Assembly (NCBI GenBank): GCA_937902945.1 | Contig: CALEMD010000151.1 | Location: forward strand, 1-8,475 | Length of the DNA stretch: 8,475 nucleotides | Reading direction: 5' to 3' | Origin: an uncultured Erysipelotrichaceae bacterium | GTDB lineage: Bacteria > Bacillota_I > Bacilli_A > Erysipelotrichales > Erysipelotrichaceae | Shown: positions 1 through 5,944 of the stretch, piece by piece | Layout: each line of letters starts with the position of its first letter | Numbering within the stretch: the first letter of the stretch is position 1 | Notes under the pieces: generated by a model | Database searches by the model: none | What the model saw: the letters and a program-made list of their open reading frames with translations, nothing else | What the model was told of the DNA's origin: nothing | Made by a program: the position numbers and the translations under genes

Positions 1-570
1 CAGCCAGGTATAGAAAGATGGGAATCTTACCATCGCCCAAAGTCCAGCAATGACGGCCGCATTCACAAGAAAGCCAAACAGTACAATGATAAAGAACTGA
101 GAATAGCGAACATAGAAAACCGAGAATCGCAGCAGAATCAGTATCAGAACAGATATGACCATGGTTGTCTGATAGATAATGAAATCCATCCACAGTACCC
201 CTACTGAGCGGCTGACAGGAACTCCCTGTTTGCGGAAAGCATACATCTGTGCAAACTGTCCTCCGGTTGAACTTGGCGTAATGCCATTGAAAAAACTGGC
301 AATAAAAGCATTGATTGTCCCTTGTGTAAGATTGTATCTTGGATCCGACAGGTGAACCTCCGTCATCAATGTCCATCCCAGCAGTACCCTAGTCAGCAGC
401 ATCATCAGCAGAATCAGAAGAACATACCAGTAGTTTGCTCTTTGCAGCATGCCGAAAATATCTGCAGCGTTATCCTTCAGCACAAGCCACATAACCAGAA
501 CTGTAACACTGACAACTAAAATAATATTAAAGGTATAGCTTTTGAACAGCTTGCCCAACTTTTTCATCAT
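1..570 (-). CDS. Flippase-like LPG-synthase-TM (UPF0104) membrane protein, C-terminus cut off
   Basis: The reading frame is open from an ATG-ATG pair at 570 to the window edge and gives 190 residues, the N-terminal part of a polytopic membrane protein. After a short basic start (MMKKLGKLFK), hydrophobic segments lie at about residues 14-31, 48-66, 134-150 and 158-180. The loop near residues 95-112, NGITPSSTGGQFAQMYAF, followed by a Trp-Met-Asp segment near 127-129, is characteristic of the family named after the transmembrane domain of lysylphosphatidylglycerol synthase (MprF-like, YbhN/UPF0104). Family members usually have about 300-350 residues, so roughly 40 percent is missing. The gene lies 60 bases after a CpoA/LafB-type glycolipid glycosyltransferase. 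That pairing suggests a role in handling membrane glycolipids or lipoteichoic acid anchors; this is inference and the substrate is unknown. No ribosome binding site precedes the start; a TAG lies five codons upstream in frame, so the protein cannot begin further out. Confidence 0.85.
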   Translation of the reverse strand, partial: MMKKLGKLFKSYTFNIILVVSVTVLVMWLVLKDNAADIFGMLQRANYWYVLLILLMMLLTRVLLGWTLMTEVHLSDPRYNLTQGTINAFIASFFNGITPSSTGGQFAQMYAFRKQGVPVSRSVGVLWMDFIIYQTTMVISVLILILLRFSVFYVRYSQFFIIVLFGFLVNAAVIAGLWAMVRFPSFYTWL

Positions 571-576
571 GCTGTA

Positions 577-606
577 ATTATACTATTTTAAGAGGGTCAT
601 TCACAA
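577..606 (-). promoter_or_regulatory. Candidate sigma-A promoter placing +1 at the start codon
   Basis: On the minus strand a TTGTGA hexamer (601-606, four of six consensus bases) is followed by an 18-base spacer and a perfect TATAAT (577-582). The start codon A at 570 is seven bases past the -10 box, where transcription would normally begin. If used, this promoter would make a leaderless message for the membrane protein. The match is seen directly; its activity is inferred. Part of the message could also come by read-through from the glycosyltransferase gene, since no terminator is visible between the two genes. Confidence 0.5.
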
Positions 607-630
607 CCTGAAAGACTCTCTCTCATCCTT

Positions 631-1650
631 TCATTTCTGCAAGTGTGTCTCATCAAAGAGTGATTCATAAACTGCCTTAAGCTGCTGACCGATACTTGGA
701 ATACTGCGTTCCTGTGCTGTTTTATAGCCTTCCTCAACTGTAGATGGAAGCTTTTTCTCTACAATGCCCTGTATCAGTTCAGCAAACTCTTCATTGCTGT
801 GGCCTTTGTAGCAGTTAACTTTATCCTTGAGCCATGGATCAAAAGCCCCAATATCTCGGATCAGCAGATTCTGATGTGAAGCCAGCGCCTCTAATACAAC
901 GATTCCTTCTGTCTCTTCATAGGAAGGAAAGAAGAAGCAGTTTGCATCTAAATAAGCTCCCTGGATAATCGGTCCTTTTACGTATCCTGGAAAATATACA
1001 TTCAGCGGATGATTTTTTACAGCTGCTGCAACTTCAATCGGAATCATCATCATATTCACATCGCCGAACCAGATGAATTTATATTCAGGCAGCATTTTTG
1101 CAACTTCCACAAAATCAAGGATGCCCTTGCGCTCAAATGGAAGCCCCACTCCCAGCACCACTTTATCTTCCGGCTGCAGACTGAAGTATTTGCGATATGC
1201 CTTGATCTTCTCAGAATCATATGCATACTGATTCAGATCCACACCATTGCTGACAGGATAAATCGGCAGCGTAATTCCATAGCCCTGAAGAAGCTGCTTA
1301 GAATACGGAGTTGGCGTAATAATTGCATCTGCTTTGCAGTAAAGATTGGTAATTATATATTTGAACAGCGGTGCAAGCTGATTGCTCAATACAAAACTAT
1401 TGCGGAAATCTTCTTCTGTTGAATGCGCATGATAGACGATTTTCTTGCCAAGTTTTCTTGCATTTCGGATAATTGCTTCACTGTTAGGACCATACGTATT
1501 GATGTGCAGTATGTCGTAGTTCTCATCCCATGGATCGGTAATGAATTCGATGCCTGCAGATGCTAAGGCAGCCTTCTGATGTTCAAACGCTCTCCCGATT
1601 CCTGAAACCTGAATCAGATCTTCACTTTCAAAATATAAGAGTACTCGCAT
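631..1650 (-). CDS. CpoA/LafB-like GT4 glycosyltransferase (probable diacylglycerol glycolipid synthesis)
   Basis: This 339-residue protein has the two-domain GT-B layout of family GT4. It shows an N-terminal acceptor-side motif SGIGRA (16-21), the HINTYGP stretch (49-55), HAHST (74-78), SNGVDL (134-139), and a donor-domain loop ending in ERKG (173-176). The signature EETEGIVVLEALAS begins at 245 and contains the GT4 E-x7-E pair (E246, E254). No signal peptide or membrane span is visible, which fits a cytoplasmic, membrane-associated enzyme. From memory these motifs match pneumococcal CpoA and Listeria LafB, which add galactose to glucosyl-diacylglycerol to build glycolipids and lipoteichoic acid anchors. 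The exact sugar and acceptor here are inferred. The start is the ATG at 1650, with AGGAG at 1657-1661 six bases ahead. An in-frame TTG at 1668 would place that ribosome binding site inside the gene, so it is rejected. A membrane-protein gene follows 60 bases downstream. Confidence 0.85.
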   Translation of the reverse strand: MRVLLYFESEDLIQVSGIGRAFEHQKAALASAGIEFITDPWDENYDILHINTYGPNSEAIIRNARKLGKKIVYHAHSTEEDFRNSFVLSNQLAPLFKYIITNLYCKADAIITPTPYSKQLLQGYGITLPIYPVSNGVDLNQYAYDSEKIKAYRKYFSLQPEDKVVLGVGLPFERKGILDFVEVAKMLPEYKFIWFGDVNMMMIPIEVAAAVKNHPLNVYFPGYVKGPIIQGAYLDANCFFFPSYEETEGIVVLEALASHQNLLIRDIGAFDPWLKDKVNCYKGHSNEEFAELIQGIVEKKLPSTVEEGYKTAQERSIPSIGQQLKAVYESLFDETHLQK

Positions 1651-1656
1651 GCATTT

Positions 1657-1661
1657 CTCCT
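1657..1661 (-). promoter_or_regulatory. Ribosome binding site that fixes the glycosyltransferase start
   Basis: AGGAG on the minus strand lies six bases before the ATG at 1650. An out-of-frame ATG at 1654 is too close to it, and an in-frame TTG at 1668 lies upstream of it, so 1650 is the best start. Confidence 0.8.
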
Positions 1662-1681
1662 GTCTCAACTGTTACCAGATC

Positions 1682-1711
1682 ATTATATGCCTATGCATGC
1701 CAATCACGCAA
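1682..1711 (-). promoter_or_regulatory. Candidate promoter of the glycosyltransferase gene
   Basis: A perfect TATAAT (1682-1687) on the minus strand is preceded by an 18-base spacer and a weak -35, TTGCGT (1706-1711, three of six). The predicted start of transcription is near 1675, giving a leader of about 25 bases that contains the AGGAG site. The -35 overlaps the T-run of the upstream nifJ terminator. The -10 is convincing and the -35 is weak. Confidence 0.5.
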
Positions 1712-1737
1712 AAAAGAGAGACATCGCTGTCTCTCTT
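1710..1737 (-). terminator. Intrinsic terminator of nifJ with a GCGA (GNRA) loop
   Basis: On the minus strand a perfect 10-base-pair stem (1728-1737 with 1714-1723) closes a four-base GCGA loop. It is followed by a T-run ending at 1710. It begins 13 bases after the nifJ stop codon. The stem is only moderately GC-rich, but its regularity, tetraloop and T-run make it a standard Rho-independent terminator. Confidence 0.85.
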
Positions 1738-1750
1738 CATTCTAGAAATA

Positions 1751-4700
1751 CTACTGCAGTTTTGCTTTCTGTGTCAGCTTTGCATAGCGTGTCTGCGCAT
1801 CTTTCAATGTCTTAGCAAACATCGCATCAGCAGCTTCCTGTCCCTTGATCTTCGGCAGGTTGAAGTAACGGCCTTCCTGCATCAGGAAGTCCTGGAACTT
1901 GCTCCAATCCGGTTCTTTAGAATCGATTGTAAGCGGCTTCTCGTTGCGTGGATCAAAGCGATACAGAACTGTATAACCGCAAGCTACTGCATCCTTCTCA
2001 CGTGACTGCGACTTAACCATGCCGCCTTTGATATGGTGCTCGATGCATGGGCTGTAGCAGATTACAATGGAAGGTCCCTGATAGGATTCAGCTTCCTTCA
2101 ATGCTTTCAGAGTCTGGACACGATTAGCACCCATTGAGCATGAAGCAACATATACAGAACCATATTCCATGAATATCTGTCCAAGATCTTTCTTTGACAG
2201 CTGCTTTCCACCGGCTGCAAACTGAGCAATGGAAGAAGCCTGTGATGATTTAGAAGACTGTCCGCCTGTATTGGAGTAAACTTCTGTATCCAGTACTAGA
2301 ACGTTGACATCGAGGTTGTTAGCCATGACATGATCCAATCCGCCGTAGCCGATATCATATGCCCAGCCGTCACCGCCAATGATCCAAACTGATTTGGAAA
2401 CAAGATCTCTTTCCATATCAAGCAGTCCCTTGACAGCCTCATTGCTGGAATTCTTAACGCCGGCAATCAGTTTGTCTTTAACTGCTCTCTGCTGATCACG
2501 ATTGCCATTGGCATTGATATATGTCTGGAATGCATCTTTCAGATCTGCATCCACAGTATCCATATTGTCTTCCATGAGCTTCAGAATCTTTGCAGTCTTG
2601 TAAGACTGGGAGATTGCCATGCCGAAACCGAATTCAGCATTGTCTTCAAACAGTGAGTTAGCCCATGCAACACCATCACCATCTTTGTCAGTAACAAATG
2701 GAGTAGATGGAGTAGCAGAACAGTAGATCATGGAGCAGCCTGTAGCATTTGCTACCAGCATATCTTTTCCAAACAGCTGAGAAACAAGACGGTAGTAAGG
2801 TGTTTCTCCGCATCCTGGGCAGCTTCCGGAAACTTCAAAGTAAGGCATCAATAGAGCAGCCCCGGCAATTGTATTAGGATTGCCATACTGAGGCTTGTAT
2901 TCAGTCTGCTTATAGCAGTAGTCAGCAAGCGGCTCTTCATTCAGCAATGTATTGACATCAACCATTGTAATAGCCTTTGTCGGACATTCTGAAGCACAGA
3001 CACCGCAGCCTACACAGTTGCGAGGAGATACCTGAATACGGAAGCGAAGACCAGCTTCTTTAGCACCCTTATACAGAGGTCCAGCTTCTTTTGTATCAAA
3101 TGAAACATTGTTTTCCTTGGCAATTTCTTCAGCCTTGCTGATTTCATCCGCATTCAGCAGGAACTGACGGATTGTAGCATGAGGACATACATATGTGCAG
3201 GTTCCGCACTCTACGCACTTTGATGCATCCCAGCTAGGAACACTGACTGCAATTGTGCGCTTCTCACGGAATGCAACGTTCTCAGGAATAGATCCATCAA
3301 GAACACCGTATTTAGTGAATGAGGAAACCGGCATGTCATATCCTTCAAGAGCATTGATGCGCTGCAGGTTGTTGTCGAAGTACTCATCGCCTGTCTTTTC
3401 AAACATTTCAGCTGGGTATTTCAGATCTGCCCATTCAGGCTTAACTGTGATTTCAACCAGTCCTGATTTACCTGTGTCAATAGCATCGCAGTTGTTCTTG
3501 ACAACATCATCGCCCTTAGAAGCATAAGTCTTTTTAGCGGACTTCTTCATCAGTTCAATTGCCTTGTCATATGGCATGATCTGCTCATTCAGGGCAAAGA
3601 ATGCTGACTGCAGAACTGTATTTGTACGGCGTCCCATGTGTGTCATGATAGCCAGTTTTGTTGCATCGATGATGTAGAACTTAGCATGCTTTTCAGCCAG
3701 TTCTGCCAGCATTCTGTTAGGCAGATGCTTTTCAATTTCATCAGCTGGGAATGTTGTATTCAGCAGGAATGTTCCGCCATCTTTCAGATTGCGTACCATA
3801 TCATACTTGAAGCAGTAGCTGTCCAGTGAGCAGGATACGAAGTCCGCTGCATCAATATAGTATGGTGAATGAATCGGGCTCTTGCCGAAGCGCAGATGAG
3901 AACGTGTTGTTCCTCCTGACTTCTTTGAGTCATATGCAAAGTAAGCCTGTGCATACAGATCGGTATTGTTGCCGATAATCTTGACTGTGCTCTTGTTCGC
4001 ACCGACTGTTCCGTCGGATCCCAGTCCGTAGAACAGACATGTTGAATAGTCTGATACAACTTTAATTGGCTTCGGTTCAAGTGACAGATGGGTTACATCA
4101 TCATTGATTCCGATAGTGAATTCTTCTTTCGGTTCATCCTTCTTGAGTTCTTCATAAACACCATTGATATGTGAAGGATTTGTATCCTTTGAACTCAGAC
4201 CATAGCGGCCGCCGACAATTGTGAGGCCTTTGTGGTGACGGAGTGCATTTTCAACATCTAGGAACAGCGGCTCTCTTGAACCGATTTCCTTTGAACGGTC
4301 GAGTACAGCAATCTTTTTGACAGAAGCAGGAAGAGCTTCTTCAAGATACTTAGTGCTGAATGGACGATACAGATATACCTTGATCAGACCGACTTTCTCG
4401 CCCTGTGCATTCAGTGCATCTACTGTTTCCATGATTGTATCCGTTACAGAACCCATAGCGATGATAACGCGCTCTGCATCAGGTGCTCCATAATAGACAA
4501 ACGGTGCATAGCTGCGGCCTGTATGTTCAGATACAGCCTTGAAGTATTTAGCAGCGATATCAGGCACTGCTTCAAAATGTCTGTTCTGTGCTTCTCTAGC
4601 CTGGAAGAAGATATCGTCATTCTGTGAACCGCCGCGAGTAATTGCATTTCCATGAGGATTCAATGCTTTCTTGCGGAATTCTTCAACCTTTTCCATTGGA

Positions 4701-5296
4701 AGAAGTGACTTCAGGAAATCATAGTCCATGACTTCCACTTTCTGAATTTCATGAGATGTACGGAAACCATCAAAGAAATGCATAACTGGAACTGAACCAT
4801 CAATTGCAATCAGATGAGCAACACCTGACAGATCCATACAATCCTGTACAGAATGTGAGCACATCATAACTACGCCAGCCTGACGGCAGGCATATACGTC
4901 CTGATGATCACCAAAAATACTCAGTGTGTGGCTGGCCAATGTACGGGCAGCTACATGAATGACACCCGGAAGCATTTCACCTGACAGTTTATAAAGATTC
5001 GGAATCATCAGCAAGAGACCCTGTGAAGCGGTAAATGTTGCCGCAAGTGAACCAGCCTGCAGAGCTCCGTGGATTGCTCCGGCAGCGCCTCCTTCAGCCT
5101 GCATTTCAACTACTTTGACCTTATCTCCAAAAACGTTCGTTCTGCCCTGTGTGGACCAAGAATCAACATTTTCAGCCATCGGTGAAGATGGTGTGATCGG
5201 ATAGATACCAGCTACTTCTGTGAATGCATACGCAGAATGAGCAGTTGCGGTATTGCCATCCATTGCCTGGAATACTTTTTTGTTATCTGTACTCAT
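1751..5296 (-). CDS. nifJ: Pyruvate:ferredoxin (flavodoxin) oxidoreductase, homodimeric type
   Basis: This cytoplasmic enzyme converts pyruvate and coenzyme A to acetyl-CoA and CO2 while reducing ferredoxin, the central pyruvate step of anaerobes. At 1181 residues it has the usual full length of the single-chain family, with domains in the expected order. The N-terminal pyruvate/TPP domain shows YPITPSSPM (32-40), a TPP-activating Glu in MQAEGG (E68) and the substrate Arg in AARTLASH (R118). A transketolase-C-like domain covers about 270-400 and the gamma-type domain about 420-640. The ferredoxin-like domain holds two [4Fe-4S] sites (C694/697/700/704 and C761/764/767/771). The C-terminal TPP domain carries the proximal cluster ligands C826, C829, C854 and C1084, plus GDGWAYDIG (975-983) and N1009 in YSNTGG. 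All recognisable catalytic residues are present and no frameshift is visible. AGGAGG precedes the ATG by four bases. It has its own promoter region and terminator and stands as a single-gene unit. Confidence 0.97.
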   Translation of the reverse strand: MSTDNKKVFQAMDGNTATAHSAYAFTEVAGIYPITPSSPMAENVDSWSTQGRTNVFGDKVKVVEMQAEGGAAGAIHGALQAGSLAATFTASQGLLLMIPNLYKLSGEMLPGVIHVAARTLASHTLSIFGDHQDVYACRQAGVVMMCSHSVQDCMDLSGVAHLIAIDGSVPVMHFFDGFRTSHEIQKVEVMDYDFLKSLLPMEKVEEFRKKALNPHGNAITRGGSQNDDIFFQAREAQNRHFEAVPDIAAKYFKAVSEHTGRSYAPFVYYGAPDAERVIIAMGSVTDTIMETVDALNAQGEKVGLIKVYLYRPFSTKYLEEALPASVKKIAVLDRSKEIGSREPLFLDVENALRHHKGLTIVGGRYGLSSKDTNPSHINGVYEELKKDEPKEEFTIGINDDVTHLSLEPKPIKVVSDYSTCLFYGLGSDGTVGANKSTVKIIGNNTDLYAQAYFAYDSKKSGGTTRSHLRFGKSPIHSPYYIDAADFVSCSLDSYCFKYDMVRNLKDGGTFLLNTTFPADEIEKHLPNRMLAELAEKHAKFYIIDATKLAIMTHMGRRTNTVLQSAFFALNEQIMPYDKAIELMKKSAKKTYASKGDDVVKNNCDAIDTGKSGLVEITVKPEWADLKYPAEMFEKTGDEYFDNNLQRINALEGYDMPVSSFTKYGVLDGSIPENVAFREKRTIAVSVPSWDASKCVECGTCTYVCPHATIRQFLLNADEISKAEEIAKENNVSFDTKEAGPLYKGAKEAGLRFRIQVSPRNCVGCGVCASECPTKAITMVDVNTLLNEEPLADYCYKQTEYKPQYGNPNTIAGAALLMPYFEVSGSCPGCGETPYYRLVSQLFGKDMLVANATGCSMIYCSATPSTPFVTDKDGDGVAWANSLFEDNAEFGFGMAISQSYKTAKILKLMEDNMDTVDADLKDAFQTYINANGNRDQQRAVKDKLIAGVKNSSNEAVKGLLDMERDLVSKSVWIIGGDGWAYDIGYGGLDHVMANNLDVNVLVLDTEVYSNTGGQSSKSSQASSIAQFAAGGKQLSKKDLGQIFMEYGSVYVASCSMGANRVQTLKALKEAESYQGPSIVICYSPCIEHHIKGGMVKSQSREKDAVACGYTVLYRFDPRNEKPLTIDSKEPDWSKFQDFLMQEGRYFNLPKIKGQEAADAMFAKTLKDAQTRYAKLTQKAKLQ

Positions 5297-5300
5297 ATGT

Positions 5301-5306
5301 CCTCCT
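5301..5306 (-). promoter_or_regulatory. Strong ribosome binding site of nifJ
   Basis: A perfect AGGAGG on the minus strand lies four bases before the ATG at 5296. This is consistent with high expression of a central metabolic enzyme and supports the chosen start. Confidence 0.85.
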
Positions 5307-5324
5307 GTTAGTCGTACTGCTGAT

Positions 5325-5355
5325 ATTATAGAACAATCCAGCGTCTTCTGAGCAA
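5325..5355 (-). promoter_or_regulatory. Candidate nifJ promoter
   Basis: A perfect TATAAT (5325-5330) lies 28 bases upstream of the nifJ start codon on the minus strand. The nearest -35 candidate, TTGCTC (5350-5355), matches only three of six bases and sits at a long 19-base spacing. Either an activator helps or the -35 is not used. The -10 box and its position between an upstream terminator and the ribosome binding site support a promoter here. Confidence 0.5.
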
Positions 5356-5364
5356 CGAATTGCT
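5351..5364 (-). other. Small inverted repeat at the nifJ -35 region
   Basis: A perfect 5-4-5 dyad, AGCAA-TTCG-TTGCT on the minus strand, overlaps the candidate -35. It could be an operator half-site pair or a chance hairpin. It does not match the Rex or other common operator patterns I know. No function is assigned. Confidence 0.3.
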
Positions 5365-5406
5365 ATATTTCAGTGCTTTTGACTAGGTTCTTCAGTATGT
5401 CAGCAG

Positions 5407-5431
5407 AAAAAAAGCCTTCCCGAAGGAAGAC
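5407..5431 (-). terminator. Intrinsic terminator of the yneF-like gene with a UUCG loop
   Basis: On the minus strand a 7-base-pair stem (5425-5431 with 5414-5420, one G-U pair) closes a cUUCGg tetraloop, one of the most stable RNA loops. It is followed directly by seven T residues (5407-5413). The first base of the stem is the last base of the TAG stop codon. This is a strong Rho-independent terminator isolating nifJ from upstream transcription. Confidence 0.92.
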
Positions 5432-5640
5432 TACTGCTGCATTGATTTCATGACCTGACGAATCTGAGCTTCGCTAGGTTTGCGTCCCATCTGCAGAAAC
5501 ATTGCCCGAATCATCTTTTCCGTTACCGGAGGATGTTCTTTAATCTGCTTTTGGAACCAATTGCGTGTTACGAAGAAGCTGATCAGCGCACCAACAGCTC
5601 CGCCGATTACGAACCACATTAATGATCCCCAGAATTCCAT
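5431..5640 (-). CDS. yneF: YneF/UPF0154 family single-pass membrane protein
   Basis: This 69-residue protein has one N-terminal hydrophobic span (about residues 5-24, with GGAVGALISFF) followed by a basic cytoplasmic tail. The tail contains the family hallmark PPVTEKMIRAMFLQMG (37-52) and then KPSEAQIRQVMKSM (54-67). Length, span and motif order match the YneF (UPF0154) family of Bacilli and Mollicutes, whose molecular role is unknown; a small membrane-anchored adaptor is only a guess. The ATG at 5640 is preceded by GGTGG (5650-5654) at nine bases, an imperfect but acceptable ribosome binding site. A candidate promoter lies at 5671-5699 and a strong terminator starts at the stop codon, so it appears to be a single-gene unit between a 6S RNA and nifJ. 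Confidence 0.92.
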   Translation of the reverse strand: MEFWGSLMWFVIGGAVGALISFFVTRNWFQKQIKEHPPVTEKMIRAMFLQMGRKPSEAQIRQVMKSMQQ

Positions 5641-5670
5641 ATTCTTACACCACCCTTTTCAATTGATCCT

Positions 5671-5699
5671 ATTTTATCCTGTTTCAGCCGCCTGTGCAA
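5671..5699 (-). promoter_or_regulatory. Candidate promoter of the yneF-like gene
   Basis: On the minus strand TTGCAC (5694-5699, three of six) and TAAAAT (5671-5676, five of six) are separated by the optimal 17 bases. The predicted start of transcription near 5664 gives a leader of about 24 bases that includes the GGTGG site. Its -35 sits directly after the small hairpin at 5700-5718. Confidence 0.45.
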
Positions 5700-5718
5700 C
5701 AATACATAATGCGTATTG
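5700..5718 (-). other. Small hairpin between the 6S RNA and yneF
   Basis: CAATAC (5713-5718) and GTATTG (5700-5705) pair around a seven-base loop on the minus strand. There is no T-run after it, so it is a poor intrinsic terminator. It could mark or protect the 3' end of a longer 6S transcript, or be incidental. Confidence 0.3.
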
Positions 5719-5744
5719 CTGAGAGTGCAGGCTGTTTCTTTCAA

Positions 5745-5897
5745 ATGCCAGGAAGGCTGATATATTCCCTGTTATGTACAGGTGGGTGTTCCTGTTCTGT
5801 CATTAGGATTCCCGGTCTTGCCGGGCATTCAACACAGACAGACTCAATCCGAACTCCCAATATCAAAGTGTAGGAAATAAGTTGTACCTTCCTGGGA
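5745..5897 (-). ncRNA. ssrS: 6S RNA (sigma-A holoenzyme-binding regulatory RNA)
   Basis: The roughly 150-base segment folds, by eye, into the single long rod typical of 6S RNA. A perfect 9-base-pair closing stem joins CCAGGAAGG (5887-5895) to CCTTCCTGG (5748-5756). A large central bubble follows (5860-5886 on one side, 5757-5782 on the other), with a small hairpin CCTGT-ACATA-ACAGG (5768-5782) in its 3' strand. The terminal arm pairs TGGG-A-GTTC (5851-5859) with GAAC-A-CCCA (5783-5791), then TCTGTC (5837-5842) with GACAGA (5796-5801), and ends in CCCGG-CAAGA-CCGGG (5811-5825). 6S RNA mimics an open promoter and traps RNA polymerase in stationary phase. Its location just downstream of aspS matches what I recall of B. 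subtilis bsrA. There is no open frame of note here. The 5' end is placed from the -10 box and the closing stem; the 3' end is uncertain. Confidence 0.85.
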
Positions 5898-5901
5898 CAC
5901 C

Positions 5902-5907
5902 ATTATA
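5902..5907 (-). promoter_or_regulatory. -10 box of the 6S RNA
   Basis: A perfect TATAAT on the minus strand lies about seven bases before the 5' arm of the closing stem, as expected for a 6S RNA transcribed from its own promoter. No good -35 is seen: at a 17-base spacing the hexamer is ATTCTT, near 5925-5930. Confidence 0.6.
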
Positions 5908-5926
5908 GACATAATGATTACGGAAA

Positions 5927-5944
5927 GAATAGACTTGACTATTC
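5927..5944 (-). terminator. Possible weak terminator at the aspS stop codon
   Basis: GAATAG (5939-5944, including the TAG stop) pairs with CTATTC (5927-5932) around a six-base loop on the minus strand. Only three T residues follow. The stem is AT-rich and short, so termination would be inefficient, and some aspS transcripts may run on into the 6S RNA. Confidence 0.3.

Noticed and set aside
361..420. CTG/CAG-rich stretch resembling a short repeat
   Set aside because: It encodes leucine- and methionine-rich membrane span residues in the flippase-like protein; the repeat look comes from Leu codon use.
1009..1422. Plus-strand open frame of 137 codons opposite the glycosyltransferase gene
   Set aside because: It is antisense to a conserved protein, rich in Cys, His, Ile and Phe in an unpatterned way, has no recognisable domain, and is explained as a shadow of the minus-strand gene.
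1651..1668. Longer glycosyltransferase starting at the in-frame TTG at 1668
   Set aside because: The extension would consist partly of the AGGAG ribosome binding site itself, and the ATG at 1650 has ideal spacing and matches the family's usual N-terminus (MRVLLY).
3195..3527. Plus-strand open frame of 110 codons opposite nifJ
   Set aside because: It lies opposite the ferredoxin-like region of an intact nifJ, with no domain and no ribosome binding site context; a shadow frame.
5641..5938. T-box, riboswitch or SRP RNA in the gap after aspS
   Set aside because: No T-box TGGN motif with a terminator ahead of a synthetase gene, no known aptamer core and no SRP apical-loop motif were seen; the fold and position fit 6S RNA better.
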